NCBI GenBank assembly: GCA_964394085.1
Contig: CAYMWF010000018.1
Coordinates: 1-64,000 of the forward strand
Source of the DNA: CAYMWF01 sp964394085 [NCBI: uncultured Gemmatimonadota bacterium]
GTDB lineage: Bacteria > GCA-2686955 > CAYMWF01
Direction of reading: 5' to 3'
DNA length: 64,000 nucleotides
Position numbers and translations under genes: made by a program. Shown one piece after another: positions 23,915-33,011 of this stretch; the stretch's first letter is position 1; every line of letters begins with the position of its first letter. Below the pieces are notes generated by a model. The model saw only the letters and a program-made list of their open reading frames with translations, made no database searches and was not told where the DNA came from.

Positions 23915-25576
23915 TCAGGAATCATTTACCCTGGTTTCAAGGTAATCCGCGTACCGGCCCGGGTAGTGGATCCCATTGTCGAGATCGAGGATTTCCGTAA
24001 CTACGGTTTCCAGCATGTAACGGTCGTGGGTCACGAGAACCAGTGTTCCGCCGAAACCTGAAAGAGCTTCCTCGAAGGCTTCCCGGGCGGTGAGTTCGAA
24101 ATGGTTGGTGGGTTCGTCGAGAAGAAGAACATCCGGCCCAGAAAAAATAATCCTCGCAAGGGCTGTTTTGCTCCGCTCTCCGGGGCTCAGGCCGACAACC
24201 TTGCGGTGCACCATGTCACCCCTGATATTCAGGCAGCCCAGTATGATGCGCGCGTCGGTTTCCGCCCCGGTTCTTTCCCCCAGCACCTCCTCTAATATAG
24301 TTTTGGCCGGATCGAGGTTCTCGTGCTCCTGGGCGTAATAACCGATATCCGTTTCCGGCGCCCACGAGAACCTGCCCTCGGAAGCTTCGAGCCGGTCCGT
24401 GAGTATTCTCAGAAGCGTCGACTTGCCGGAGCCGTTTCTGCCGATCACCCCCAGCCTCGCCCCGGTGGAAAGCGAAAAACTGCAGGCATCCAGCACCTTG
24501 TTTTCGTCGAAATACCTGCCGAGTTCTTCCACTCTCAGCACTACCCTGTTCGCCTGCTGCCGGGTGCGCAGGTTTATGCGGCGTTCCTTTTCGATGAACG
24601 GTTTTTTCGATTCCTCTTTCTCTATTTCCCGGATGAGCCTCTTTTCGACCGCCTTGGCCCGCTGCATCGAGCGTCTCGCCGTGTTCATCAGCATCTCGTA
24701 AACCGGGGCGTTTCCATCGCTCCCGGTCTGGGCCTGGTGCGAAGCCGCCCATGAGCGCCTTTCCGCAGCCGCTTTTTTCAGGCTGCTGATTCTTTTCTGT
24801 TGATTCTCGTACCGGTGCAGGAGCCGCTCCCGTTCCATCCTGAGAGATTCGCGGTAGAAAGACCAGTTCCCCTGGAAGAGCCGGATCTTTCCCTGTTTCA
24901 GTTCCCAGATGCTTTCGGCGACCTTGTCCAGGAATCTCCTGTCGTGGCTGATCACGATGTACGGCACGGTGCACTCCGACAGGTATTCCTCGAGCCACTC
25001 GAGAGTTTCGATTTCAAGGTGGTTGGTGGGCTCGTCGAGGAGGAGGAGGTCCGGTTCCACGAGGAGCAGCCTGCACAGGGCGAGCTTTGTCTTCTCCCCG
25101 CCGCTCAGGTCGGCCAGAGTCAATCCAGGCACGTGCTCTTCCAGCCCGAGCCGGTCCAGGAGCTTCAGCATGGCAGCTTCGAAGCCGTAGCCTCCTGCTT
25201 CATGAAACTCCGCGACCAGATCGCAGAACCTGGCGTCGTCGCGGCCTTCTGTCTCCGCCATCTCCTCCCTGAGTCCGGAGAGTCTTTCATCCGCCGTCCA
25301 GAGCCATGTTTCCGCCTTCATCTTCTCTGTCTCACCGAAGAATGTCACCTGCTGAGGAAGGTAACCCGTCACCCGGACGTCCTGGAATTCCAGGCTGCCC
25401 GCCAGCGGACGTAATTCACCCCGGAGAAGAGAGAAAAGGGTGGATTTTCCGGCGCCGTTGTCGCCGACCAGCCCGACCTTGCTTTCATGGTGAAGCGAGA
25501 AAGAAAGGTCCTCCAGCAGGTTTTCCATCTGATCGGGATATTTGAACCCGATGCCGTTCGCGCGTACCTGGAACAT
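23915..25576 (-). CDS. ABC-F family ATPase
   Basis: The protein is 553 aa with two ABC domains and no membrane domain. Walker A is GDNGAGKST (about 36) and GRNGSGKST (about 370). Signatures are LSGGEKTKL and LSPGERSKT. Walker B is LLLLDEPTNHLE and VLLLDEPTNHFE. A charged linker joins them (LRMERERLLHRYENQQKRIS). ABC-F proteins act on the ribosome, either as housekeeping translation factors (Uup/Ett-like) or as antibiotic-resistance factors; the subclass cannot be fixed here. The second signature LSPGE differs from canonical LSGGE. SD GGAG lies 7 nt upstream. A 145-bp gap separates it from the DUF6754-like gene. Confidence 0.9.
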   Translation of the reverse strand: MFQVRANGIGFKYPDQMENLLEDLSFSLHHESKVGLVGDNGAGKSTLFSLLRGELRPLAGSLEFQDVRVTGYLPQQVTFFGETEKMKAETWLWTADERLSGLREEMAETEGRDDARFCDLVAEFHEAGGYGFEAAMLKLLDRLGLEEHVPGLTLADLSGGEKTKLALCRLLLVEPDLLLLDEPTNHLEIETLEWLEEYLSECTVPYIVISHDRRFLDKVAESIWELKQGKIRLFQGNWSFYRESLRMERERLLHRYENQQKRISSLKKAAAERRSWAASHQAQTGSDGNAPVYEMLMNTARRSMQRAKAVEKRLIREIEKEESKKPFIEKERRINLRTRQQANRVVLRVEELGRYFDENKVLDACSFSLSTGARLGVIGRNGSGKSTLLRILTDRLEASEGRFSWAPETDIGYYAQEHENLDPAKTILEEVLGERTGAETDARIILGCLNIRGDMVHRKVVGLSPGERSKTALARIIFSGPDVLLLDEPTNHFELTAREAFEEALSGFGGTLVLVTHDRYMLETVVTEILDLDNGIHYPGRYADYLETRVNDS

Positions 25577-26107
25577 ACATTTTCTCCATCGGCCGGTAAA
25601 ACACCGGTAAATGAGCAGCCTGACAAAATAAACCGCCGGCTCTGCTTTGCCGTATAAACTATCTTCTTTGGAGAGGGATAATCTTACTGCGCATCCGCAC
25701 CGGCGCGGTCAACAGTATGAAGGTGTGACTAAAAACGCATATCGCTCATCCGGTCTGGATAAATGTTCCCGCAGGCGAAAGGTTCGGATACAACCTGCTT
25801 CGTATTTTTATTATAGGAGATCCCGCCGAAAATTTCAATGGTTAAGAACAGGCGGATTATATTCCGGCTGCCGGAGAAGCGACCCCTGATTTTAAAATCG
25901 TCCGTTCATTTCGGGCTGAATTCCCTTTCTTACCTTTTCCTGTTCTGATATTTTGAATTTATGCATCCGTTTCAGCCGGACGCGATTTTATCACGCGAAG
26001 CAACCTCCGCAGCGTTGAGGATTCGGAATCGATCCCGGTTTGGGTTCAGGCGAACTCAACATTCACATTCGAGGGCGGGGACCATCCAGATTCCGGAACC
26101 GGCTTAA
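25577..26107. other. 531-bp divergent intergenic region
   Basis: Lies between the leftward ABC-F gene and the rightward MATE gene. No convincing ORF, riboswitch fold or paired promoter was recognised. The right half is AT-richer (25800-26000), consistent with promoter DNA. Confidence 0.4.
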
Positions 26108-27463
26108 ATGAAGAATAGTCTAAGAACAACGTCGGCCCAGATTCTCCAGGACCGCATCACCGTCACCCTGTTCAAGCTTTCAATCCCCACCATCACCGCC
26201 TTCTCATTTCATACACTCTTCAATTTTATCGACCGGCTTTTCCTCTCGTATGTCGGAGAAGTGGAATTCGCCGCGGTGGGGATGGCCTTTATCCTGCAGA
26301 TGGTTCTGATCTCCATTGGCGTCGGATTCAGCATCGGAACCACCTCTCTGGTGGCCAGGTACACCGGCGCCGGGCAGCGGAGCGACGCGAACCGGGCCGC
26401 GAGCCATGCACTGGTCCTGGCGGGTTGCGTCTACGTTCCCATCGGTTTCCTCGGGCCGCTCTTCTCCGAACGGTTCTTTCAACTGATCGGGACGAGCGCC
26501 GAGATGATTCCCCATGTTACGGGATACACCGACATCATCCTTGTCGGTGCGGTGTTCCAGCTGTTCATGATGACAGGCAACGGCATCCTGCGCGGCGAGG
26601 GAAATACTATAGCACCCATGCGGGCCATGATGACGGCCACCTTTATCAATATCCTCCTCGATCCTCTCCTGATTTTCGGACCGGGTCCGCTGCCCGCACT
26701 CGGCGTGAAAGGGGCCGCGCTGGCGACCGTGACGAGCAGGGCGATGGGCTGCTTCGTTTTATACGGCTCGCTCTTCAGCAGGGACAACCTGGTGCGACCG
26801 TCCTTCAGACGGTTCAAATTCTCCCGCGGTTATATCATGGGGATCTGGGGAGTAGGGGGTCCGACGACCCTGGCCACACTGGCGAATTCCATCGGGCTGA
26901 GCGTTATCTTCATTCTTCTCAAACCGTATGGCGACTCCGCTAAAGCGGCGTTCACCATGGGTTTCACCTATCAGCAGGTGGCGCTGCTCCCGGTCGTCGG
27001 TATTTCGAGCGGTGTTCTGACAATGGTAGGCCAGAATTTCGGGGCCGGAAACATCGATCGGATCCGTTACATCATTACAAGGGGAACGGCCGTTTCCGTC
27101 TTCGGAATGGCGATTGTCACAACCTTCTATTCACTCGCACGCTATCCGCTGGCGAAGGTCTTCCTGTCGAGCCCCGAAGTTCTCGAGGCCGGGGTTCTGC
27201 TCCTGCCGATCCTGAGCCTGGGATACCCTTTCCAGGCGGTCCGTACCATTGTCGCGAGCGTGTTCCAGGGGCTCGGAATGGGTATGCGCTCTCTCATCCT
27301 CAGCTTTCTCCAGATGGTGATCCTCAGCCTGCCGCTCGCAATGCTGGGCAACGTGCTGATCGGATTTCCCGGTATCTGGATCGGACTCGTTTCCGGCCAT
27401 GCGCTTGCTTCCCTGATAGGCATTGCCTGGATCGCGTCTACATGGAAATCCCTTACTCCCTGA
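26108..27463 (+). CDS. MATE-family multidrug/organic-cation antiporter
   Basis: The protein is 451 aa with about twelve TM helices in two pseudo-symmetric halves, normal for MATE transporters. Typical segments are KLSIPTITAFSFHTLFNFIDRLFLSYVGEVEFAAVGMAF, GNGILRGEGNT and LFINILLDPLLIF-like, with a second-half counterpart VVGISSGVLTMVGQNFGAGNIDR and VFQGLGMGMRSLI. It would export drugs or metabolites using Na+ or H+. Start ATG at 26108; the ribosome site is weak. Monocistronic; the next gene has its own promoter. Confidence 0.9.
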   Translation: MKNSLRTTSAQILQDRITVTLFKLSIPTITAFSFHTLFNFIDRLFLSYVGEVEFAAVGMAFILQMVLISIGVGFSIGTTSLVARYTGAGQRSDANRAASHALVLAGCVYVPIGFLGPLFSERFFQLIGTSAEMIPHVTGYTDIILVGAVFQLFMMTGNGILRGEGNTIAPMRAMMTATFINILLDPLLIFGPGPLPALGVKGAALATVTSRAMGCFVLYGSLFSRDNLVRPSFRRFKFSRGYIMGIWGVGGPTTLATLANSIGLSVIFILLKPYGDSAKAAFTMGFTYQQVALLPVVGISSGVLTMVGQNFGAGNIDRIRYIITRGTAVSVFGMAIVTTFYSLARYPLAKVFLSSPEVLEAGVLLLPILSLGYPFQAVRTIVASVFQGLGMGMRSLILSFLQMVILSLPLAMLGNVLIGFPGIWIGLVSGHALASLIGIAWIASTWKSLTP

Positions 27464-27570
27464 CCGGCTGACCGGTGAGATCCTCGGGATATGTTTCACA
27501 ATGATTCATCAGTTGTTTACCCGGCCCGCTGCAGGACGGGTGCATGAATTGATATACATCATGAAAATCC

Positions 27571-27599
27571 TTGCATCCCTGATGACATTACGGTATAAT
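27571..27599 (+). promoter_or_regulatory. sigma-70-type promoter of the ParA-CBM operon
   Basis: TTGCAT (27571-27576), a spacer of 17 bp and TATAAT (27594-27599), then a T-rich stretch. The transcript would start near 27606, leaving a leader of about 79 nt before the ATG at 27685. Confidence 0.75.
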
Positions 27600-27684
27600 T
27601 TTTTTTGTTACTCGGGCCTACAACATAGAGCTTTACTTCTATCGCTAAATGCACGGATTATCAACGAGCCGGGAGAAGTGAACC

Positions 27685-28761
27685 ATGAGACGAATGGCTA
27701 TTGCCAATCAGAAGGGCGGATGCGGCAAGACCACCACCGCCGTCAATCTGTCCTGGAATCTTTTCAAGATGAGAAGGAATGTTCTGCTGGTTGACATGGA
27801 TCCCCAGGCACACGGGACCATCGGTCTGGGAGTTTATCCCGGCGGTGAGGACGTCACCCTGGCGGATGTTCTCCTGGATGAACAGGAATGGACGACGCTC
27901 GATTCGATTCTCTATAAACTGGAAGATGGACTGGAACTGGGGCCTGCCACCCTGCGTCTCGCCGCGTTCGAACCTCGGATGCTCGGGAAAAGAGGAAGGG
28001 AAAGGCGGCTTTTCAATGCGCTGAATCGTCTGAATAAGCCTTTCGACTATATTATCGTCGACTGCCCGCCGAACCTCGGGTTGCTGACGTTCAATTCGCT
28101 GTTCGCCTGCGATGAAATCATAGTGCCCGTGGAGCCGAGCATGTTCTCATACGACGGGCTGAACCGTCTTGTCGAGACGGTTTCCCTCGTCGAAGAAGTA
28201 GCGGGATATGAGAAGGATATGAGGATACTTCGAACCATGCTGGACAGCCGGACGCGGTTCGCCCGGCTCCTGTCAGACAGACTCGAGGAGAAATTCGGAA
28301 ACCGCGTTTTCAGCAGCACCATACCGCGGAGTATCAAGTTTGCCGAAGCCGCCGAACTGGGTCTGCCAATTCAGGAGCATGCCTCTTCGACTGCCGGAGC
28401 AATCGGATACTGGTCTCTGGCTGAGGAAATCCTGGCAATGGAACCCATCGCCGCAGACAAGCGGCGGAAGATAAAAGAGTCCCTGGAGTCGCAGAAATCG
28501 ATAGGAGAGAAAGTTCTGTTCTCACTCAGAGCTCCCGACGCGGAAAAGGTGAGCCTGGTAGGTGATTTCAACAACTGGAGTCCGGAGGGAGCCGACATGC
28601 TCCGTGATGAGCACGGAGTGTGGCGCACGACGCGACGGATGCCTCGCGGGACTTACCAGTATAGATTCGTTGTCGACGGTGAGTGGATGTCCGATCCCAC
28701 TAATGAGCTTTCCGCGGAGAATGCGTTCGGCGAAAAAAACTCCTTAATCCATGTAGACTAG
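27685..28761 (+). CDS. ParA/MinD-type ATPase fused to an AMPK-beta/CBM48-like domain
   Basis: The protein is 358 aa. N-terminal ParA domain: deviant Walker A at 10-17 (KGGCGKTT, with signature Lys10 and Lys15), switch I region VDMDPQAHGT, Walker B YIIVDCPPNLGLLT, and the VPVEPSMFSYDGL segment of the Soj/ParA family. Residues about 250-270 form a charged linker. Residues 275-358 match the carbohydrate-binding domain of AMPK-beta and isoamylase N-termini: VLFSLRAPDAEKVSLVGDFN, NW, then GVWRTTRRMPRGTYQYRFVV with DGEW. Unlike normal ParA, no ParB gene follows. Likely a positioning ATPase tethered to a glycan, glycogen or protein partner. SD GGGAGAAG upstream. Confidence 0.9.
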   Translation: MRRMAIANQKGGCGKTTTAVNLSWNLFKMRRNVLLVDMDPQAHGTIGLGVYPGGEDVTLADVLLDEQEWTTLDSILYKLEDGLELGPATLRLAAFEPRMLGKRGRERRLFNALNRLNKPFDYIIVDCPPNLGLLTFNSLFACDEIIVPVEPSMFSYDGLNRLVETVSLVEEVAGYEKDMRILRTMLDSRTRFARLLSDRLEEKFGNRVFSSTIPRSIKFAEAAELGLPIQEHASSTAGAIGYWSLAEEILAMEPIAADKRRKIKESLESQKSIGEKVLFSLRAPDAEKVSLVGDFNNWSPEGADMLRDEHGVWRTTRRMPRGTYQYRFVVDGEWMSDPTNELSAENAFGEKNSLIHVD

Positions 28762-28764
28762 ATA

Positions 28765-29484
28765 ATGAACGACACCAGCAGTACGGATGATCTGAGAGAA
28801 GTCGCCGGATATTACGTCACCGGAACCGAGAAATCTGCGGGGAAGCCGCGTGATCGCGGTTGGGTTGTAGCATGCATCCCCGCCGGTTCCGGGCATCCGT
28901 TGTCAATATACAGGCTAACGGAAGCGGTGAGTAAAGCCGCAGGGGATTCGGCATTCATTATCTTACCCGATGCAGGCGAACCGGAGGCTGTGCTGTTTAC
29001 TCGCGACAGCGGGAAGATGCAGCTTTCCTACACTCCGGGTGACGGGAAAATAAAAGAACTCGCGAAAACCCTGGAATTTCTCCTGGTCGGTTTCGGATTC
29101 AGCAAATACGATAGAAAACTCTGTGAACCCGACATAGTCATCACCACGCTTTCACCGGGGAATGAAACGGATTTTTTCAAGGCGTACGCCGCCGCCCGCT
29201 ATTTCACCGGTGACAAAGCCACCGGAATAATCATCAATGATGGCGAGACCGGAGACAGCTCTGAAGATTTATATGACTCGGTCGCCGGCTATCTTGCCGA
29301 TCACCTGGACGCATCTATGCGAATACTGGGAAGACTGGGGAATGACTCACAGAAAGATCCAACCGCAACATATGCCGAAATCGCCGGCGGGATCTTAGAC
29401 CTGACGGGCCGGACAGCGAGAGATACACCAAACCGATCGGGGAAGGTAAAGGAAGTATCGAACCGAGCGAAAGGGAGCGATTGA
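28765..29484 (+). CDS. putative degenerate ParA/FlhG-like protein without P-loop
   Basis: The protein is 239 aa, starting 3 nt after the ParA-CBM stop. Residues 30-215 keep a MinD/FlhG-like layout. RGWVVACIPAGSGHPLSIYRL sits where the P-loop would be but lacks GKT. EPDIVITTLSPGNETDFFKAY resembles the segment in FlhG after Walker B (VITTPEPTAITDAY), and TGIIINDGETGDSSEDLYDS plus LDASMRILGRLGND match the later strand and 'L..LG.' region. It may therefore be a pseudo-ATPase partner of the upstream protein. This is an inference from pattern only; a structure prediction would decide it. Confidence 0.55.
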   Translation: MNDTSSTDDLREVAGYYVTGTEKSAGKPRDRGWVVACIPAGSGHPLSIYRLTEAVSKAAGDSAFIILPDAGEPEAVLFTRDSGKMQLSYTPGDGKIKELAKTLEFLLVGFGFSKYDRKLCEPDIVITTLSPGNETDFFKAYAAARYFTGDKATGIIINDGETGDSSEDLYDSVAGYLADHLDASMRILGRLGNDSQKDPTATYAEIAGGILDLTGRTARDTPNRSGKVKEVSNRAKGSD

Positions 29485-29943
29485 TTGGTTGTCGAGATTG
29501 TAAGAATAAATTCCGGAAGTACAAAAAGCTGCGAGGTTGTCTTTGATTATCGAAAATCCTGGGGTCGGATGGTAATAGACGAGATCTGCAGTCGCATACC
29601 CGGAATCGAGATACTCGAGGAGACATCCTGCACGACCTTGACCTTCGAAAAAGCCGTTCTATGCGAATTCAGAAAAATCAACGGCGTATTCTGGTGTTTC
29701 TCGGATAAGGAAGGACTGCCGGTCGATCGGGACACGGCACGTCATGTCCTCCGATGGATCTGCGCCGCAATCCCGGGTGAAAAATCGAACCAGGATAGTG
29801 AATACACGGTAGAATCCGATTTCGAAGCGTTGTTTTCTCCGATACCCGATGAGGAACGGGTATTCCTCAGCCGATTACTGAACGGTACCCCCGCCCCGTC
29901 CGCCGTGAAAGCCGGAAGACCTGCTATCTCACCAGTATTCTGA
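29485..29943 (+). CDS. unknown 152-aa protein in the ParA-CBM operon
   Basis: TTG start directly after the upstream stop, with GGGAG 9 nt upstream. The protein is a soluble alpha/beta candidate: VVEIVRINSGSTKSCEVVFDYRKSWGRMVI, then FWCFSDKEGLPVDRDTARHVLRWI. A flexible tail (NGTPAPSAVKAGRPAISPVF) ends it. There is no signal peptide or TM helix. Co-transcription with the ParA-CBM gene is implied by zero spacing. No family recognised. Confidence 0.6.
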   Translation: MVVEIVRINSGSTKSCEVVFDYRKSWGRMVIDEICSRIPGIEILEETSCTTLTFEKAVLCEFRKINGVFWCFSDKEGLPVDRDTARHVLRWICAAIPGEKSNQDSEYTVESDFEALFSPIPDEERVFLSRLLNGTPAPSAVKAGRPAISPVF

Positions 29944-29972
29944 TTACCGGTTCCCCAGCAGTCGAAAAATGG

Positions 29973-30002
29973 TTGATTTTACTCCCGTATTTACTGTTAT
30001 AT
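29973..30002 (+). promoter_or_regulatory. possible promoter of the 110-aa gene
   Basis: TTGATT (29973-29978), 18 bp, TTATAT (29997-30002). The leader would be about 155 nt. Modest match. Confidence 0.25.
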
Positions 30003-30162
30003 GCATATTTCGCCCTTGATGCCGCAAATACCGGCCGGGGAGACGCCACGCGTCATGACCGGATCCTGCGGTTTTGAGTAATGATGAAACAACATACGGT
30101 CCGGTGTCTCCGGTTCCCAGGTTTAACGACTCACCGTGCTTTTGCACCGAGGAGGTTTGGAA

Positions 30163-30495
30163 ATGAAGATAGAGAATTACCCGTTCAAATTCACCCTTGC
30201 TGGGGAGACGTGGGAACTCAGCAAAAACATGATTGTTCGGATCAAAGCGGACGGAGAGGAAAATAAACTGTCTCTCTCAGGTAACGTGACGGATATAGAT
30301 TATTCCGAAACGGTGAATGAATATGTGGTGACTGTCGATAATCTGGACGGCACGACGTTTCTGATGAGCAAAAGGTACGGTTGGATCGGGCCGTTCGAGG
30401 ATGTGAAATCGATCGATTTCAATGAAGCGAGAAAGGTCGCCGTGGTTACCGGACGAAGAAACGGCGAAGACGGCGTTTTCGATCTTGTCGGTTGA
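30163..30495 (+). CDS. unknown small beta-rich protein, 110 aa
   Basis: ATG at 30163 follows GAGGAGG by 8 nt, an excellent ribosome site that decides the start over an in-frame upstream codon. The protein is soluble and rich in predicted beta strands (FKFTLAGETWELS, KLSLSGNVTDIDY, EYVVTVDNLDGTTFLMSK, RKVAVVTGRR). It has no signal peptide. It lies 219 bp after the ParA-CBM operon, so it may have its own promoter, and is convergent with the NtrC-type gene at 30564. Function unknown. Confidence 0.65.
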   Translation: MKIENYPFKFTLAGETWELSKNMIVRIKADGEENKLSLSGNVTDIDYSETVNEYVVTVDNLDGTTFLMSKRYGWIGPFEDVKSIDFNEARKVAVVTGRRNGEDGVFDLVG

Positions 30496-30563
30496 CTCTC
30501 GGGGGATGACCGGTCAACTAAATCCGACCGGATGGTGGGAGCCGTTTTTCAGCGAACAGTGCT

Positions 30564-31913
30564 TCAGGCGGGTTTTTCCTGGTATTCTTTAAGCTTGTTG
30601 CGGATGGTTCTGATACTCACTCCGAGCATCTCCGATGCCCTTGTCCGGTTTCCGTTCACGGAACTCAGCGTATCAAGAATGAGACGCTTTTCCATCTCCC
30701 TGATGGTTTCTCCGATAACCGGCATCGTATTCCCTGAATCGACTCCCGACACCTCTTCTTCCTGGATCAGAAAATTCGAAAGTGAAAGTGTATCGGACCG
30801 CGCCATCACTACGGCGCGTTCGATGCAGTTTTCGAGCTCGCGCACATTTCCCGCCCATCGGAGTTTCATAAAATACTGCACAACCTCCGGCTCGATGCGA
30901 ATATTCTTTCCGTTCTGCTCGTTGAATTTTTGCAGAAATCGATCTACAAGAATCGGGATGTCGTCTTTCCTGTCTCTCAGGGGCGGAATGAATATAGGCA
31001 CAACATTCAGACGATAGTACAAATCCTCCCTGAATTCTCCGGTTTCCAGGGCTTTTCTCAGGTTTCTGTTTGTCGTGGCGATAACTCTCGTATCGGCTTT
31101 GACGAGCTGTGTTCCTCCTACCCGGTAGAATTCTTTTTCCTGCAGAACCCTGAGGAGCTTCGCCTGGAGCGGTCTGGCGATCTCGCCGATTTCATCAAGG
31201 AGAAGGGTTCCGCCATCGGCCAGCTCGAATTTTCCTATGATCCTCTTATCCGCACCCGTGAAAGCACCTTTCTCATGACCGAACAGCTCGCTCTCAAGCA
31301 ATTCACTCGGAAGTGCCGCACAGTTTACCTTGATGAAACTCTTGGTGCGCCTGTCGCTGTTGAAGTGAATCGCTTTCGATATCAGCTCTTTGCCTGTTCC
31401 GGTATCTCCTTCGATCAATACGGTGGCTATACTCGCGGCAACCGTTTCGATCACTTCGAAGATATCCCGCATAATCTGGCTCTGCCCTATAATGTTGCAG
31501 AAATCGAATTTCCTCTCGACCTCCTTGCGAAGACGGGCGTTCTCTATCTGCAGATTGCCGAATTCCATTGCTTTTTCGAGGAGGAGGGTTATCTCGTTGA
31601 TGGTGAACGGCTTTTTGATATAGTGCAATGCGCCGAGTTTCATGGCTTCGACCGCCGTTTCAACGGAGCTGTGGGCGGTCATTACGATTACAGCAGTACG
31701 ATGATCGTAGGATTTGATCTGCCTCAGAATCTCGAGACCGTTTGCGTCGGGCAGTCGAAGATCGAGAAGTGCGATTTGAAAAGAAAAATCGCGGATTAGA
31801 GCTTTCGCTTCCTTCCCGTTCCTTGCCGAACTGATCTTGTAATCAGCCTTGAGCCCTTCCGTAAGGAATTCTCTGATCAGGAGGTCGTCGTCAACTATTA
31901 GAAGCCGATGCAT
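30564..31913 (-). CDS. NtrC-family sigma-54-dependent response regulator (1)
   Basis: The protein is 449 aa. Receiver domain 1-120 with DDD at 8-10, phospho-acceptor D51 (LLDLRLPDANG) and K101. AAA+ domain about 140-370 with GDTGTGKE, GHEKGAFTGAD (sigma-54-contacting GAFTGA loop intact) and GGTLLLDEIGE. C-terminal Fis-type HTH ends NGNRTRASEMLGVSIRTIRNKL. It activates sigma-54 promoters when phosphorylated. It is 33 bp downstream of a PAS histidine kinase, its likely partner. The target promoters are unknown; a GG-N10-GC site lies at 33458-33472. Confidence 0.93.
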   Translation of the reverse strand: MHRLLIVDDDLLIREFLTEGLKADYKISSARNGKEAKALIRDFSFQIALLDLRLPDANGLEILRQIKSYDHRTAVIVMTAHSSVETAVEAMKLGALHYIKKPFTINEITLLLEKAMEFGNLQIENARLRKEVERKFDFCNIIGQSQIMRDIFEVIETVAASIATVLIEGDTGTGKELISKAIHFNSDRRTKSFIKVNCAALPSELLESELFGHEKGAFTGADKRIIGKFELADGGTLLLDEIGEIARPLQAKLLRVLQEKEFYRVGGTQLVKADTRVIATTNRNLRKALETGEFREDLYYRLNVVPIFIPPLRDRKDDIPILVDRFLQKFNEQNGKNIRIEPEVVQYFMKLRWAGNVRELENCIERAVVMARSDTLSLSNFLIQEEEVSGVDSGNTMPVIGETIREMEKRLILDTLSSVNGNRTRASEMLGVSIRTIRNKLKEYQEKPA

Positions 31914-31946
31914 ATTTCAGACTCCGTCGACTGTCTTGGTTCTTGT

Positions 31947-33011
31947 CTAAGCTGAAGGAAGGGCAACAGTCACGGCAGTACCGCTTCCCGGTGATGATTC
32001 TACATCGATATATCCGCCATGGCATGACACTATACGATGCGCTATTGCGAGACCCATGCCGGAGGAGTTGTCTTTTGTCGTATAAAACACCTCGAAAATC
32101 CTGTTTTTGACGATCTCCTCCATGCCGGAGCCCGAGTCCGAGATTTCGATTGACACATAGTCGCGCCTGCCCGGTACATCGGCATCTTCACCCGTTTTGT
32201 TCATGAAAATTCCAACCTTTAAGAAACCGCCGTCAGGCATCGCCTGAACAGCGTTCCGGATCAAGTGCATGAAAAGGTTGTGAAGCTGGTACTGATCGGC
32301 CAGGACTACCGCATGCGAATCGGAGTTTTCCAACTGCAGTTCGATACCATTCTCCTTGAAACCCGTTTCACTGTTTGCGTATGCAAGAGTCTCTTCAAGC
32401 AGATTCCAGATCGGCACGGGTTCGAAGGAAGGGCGGGAGATCCTCGTGAAATCCAGAAGATCGGAGATCATGCGATCGAGAGAATTGACCCCATCGATAA
32501 TTCTGCCGGCAAGCCGTTTCCGAGGATCGCCTGTTTCTATCTTGCGGTTGAGAAGGGAGGCGTAACCGCTGATTCCGCCGAGAGGATTACGCAGACCGTG
32601 GGCGAGGGTCGACGTTGGAACCTGTTCCGATATCATTTCATCTTCGTCGACGGCCGCGGATTCCGGAGGTCGGCTGAGGTGATTGAGAATAATCATTCCA
32701 TGGATTGAACCGTCGTCGCCTGGTAAAAATGAAACAAGGAATTCCGAAGGGATCGCGATGCCCGACCTGAGTAGAATTTCACCCTTCCCGGACCAGGTTG
32801 GAGAGTCGCCGGCTTCCCCGGGGTCGAAATCGAGATTGAGCAGTGAATCGAAGCGTTTCCCTTCAACCTCGTCGAATTTCCATCCAAGTATGCGTTCAGC
32901 GCTGCTGTTCATAAAATGAATTTCACCTGCGGGTCCGGTGATTACTACCAGGGCGTCCATGGCGGCAAAAAGGTGCTTACTGGCTTTTTCGATCATTTCG
33001 GCTAAAAACAT
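31947..33011 (-). CDS. soluble PAS-domain histidine kinase
   Basis: The start at 33011 (MFLAEMIEKASKHLF) follows GGGAG at 6 nt; 354 aa. PAS domain about 8-120 (MDALVVITGPAGEIHFMNSSAERILGW). DHp helix with His138 in LAHGLRNPLGGISGYASLL. HATPase_c: NLFMHLIRNAVQAMPDGG (N-box), DSGSGMEE (G1), FEVFYTTK, SGMGLAIAH (G2) and SSPGSGTAVTV. The order is that of NtrB-like kinases, with no TM segment, so it senses a cytoplasmic signal. Presumably phosphorylates the NtrC-type regulator encoded next. Confidence 0.92.
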   Translation of the reverse strand: MFLAEMIEKASKHLFAAMDALVVITGPAGEIHFMNSSAERILGWKFDEVEGKRFDSLLNLDFDPGEAGDSPTWSGKGEILLRSGIAIPSEFLVSFLPGDDGSIHGMIILNHLSRPPESAAVDEDEMISEQVPTSTLAHGLRNPLGGISGYASLLNRKIETGDPRKRLAGRIIDGVNSLDRMISDLLDFTRISRPSFEPVPIWNLLEETLAYANSETGFKENGIELQLENSDSHAVVLADQYQLHNLFMHLIRNAVQAMPDGGFLKVGIFMNKTGEDADVPGRRDYVSIEISDSGSGMEEIVKNRIFEVFYTTKDNSSGMGLAIAHRIVSCHGGYIDVESSPGSGTAVTVALPSA

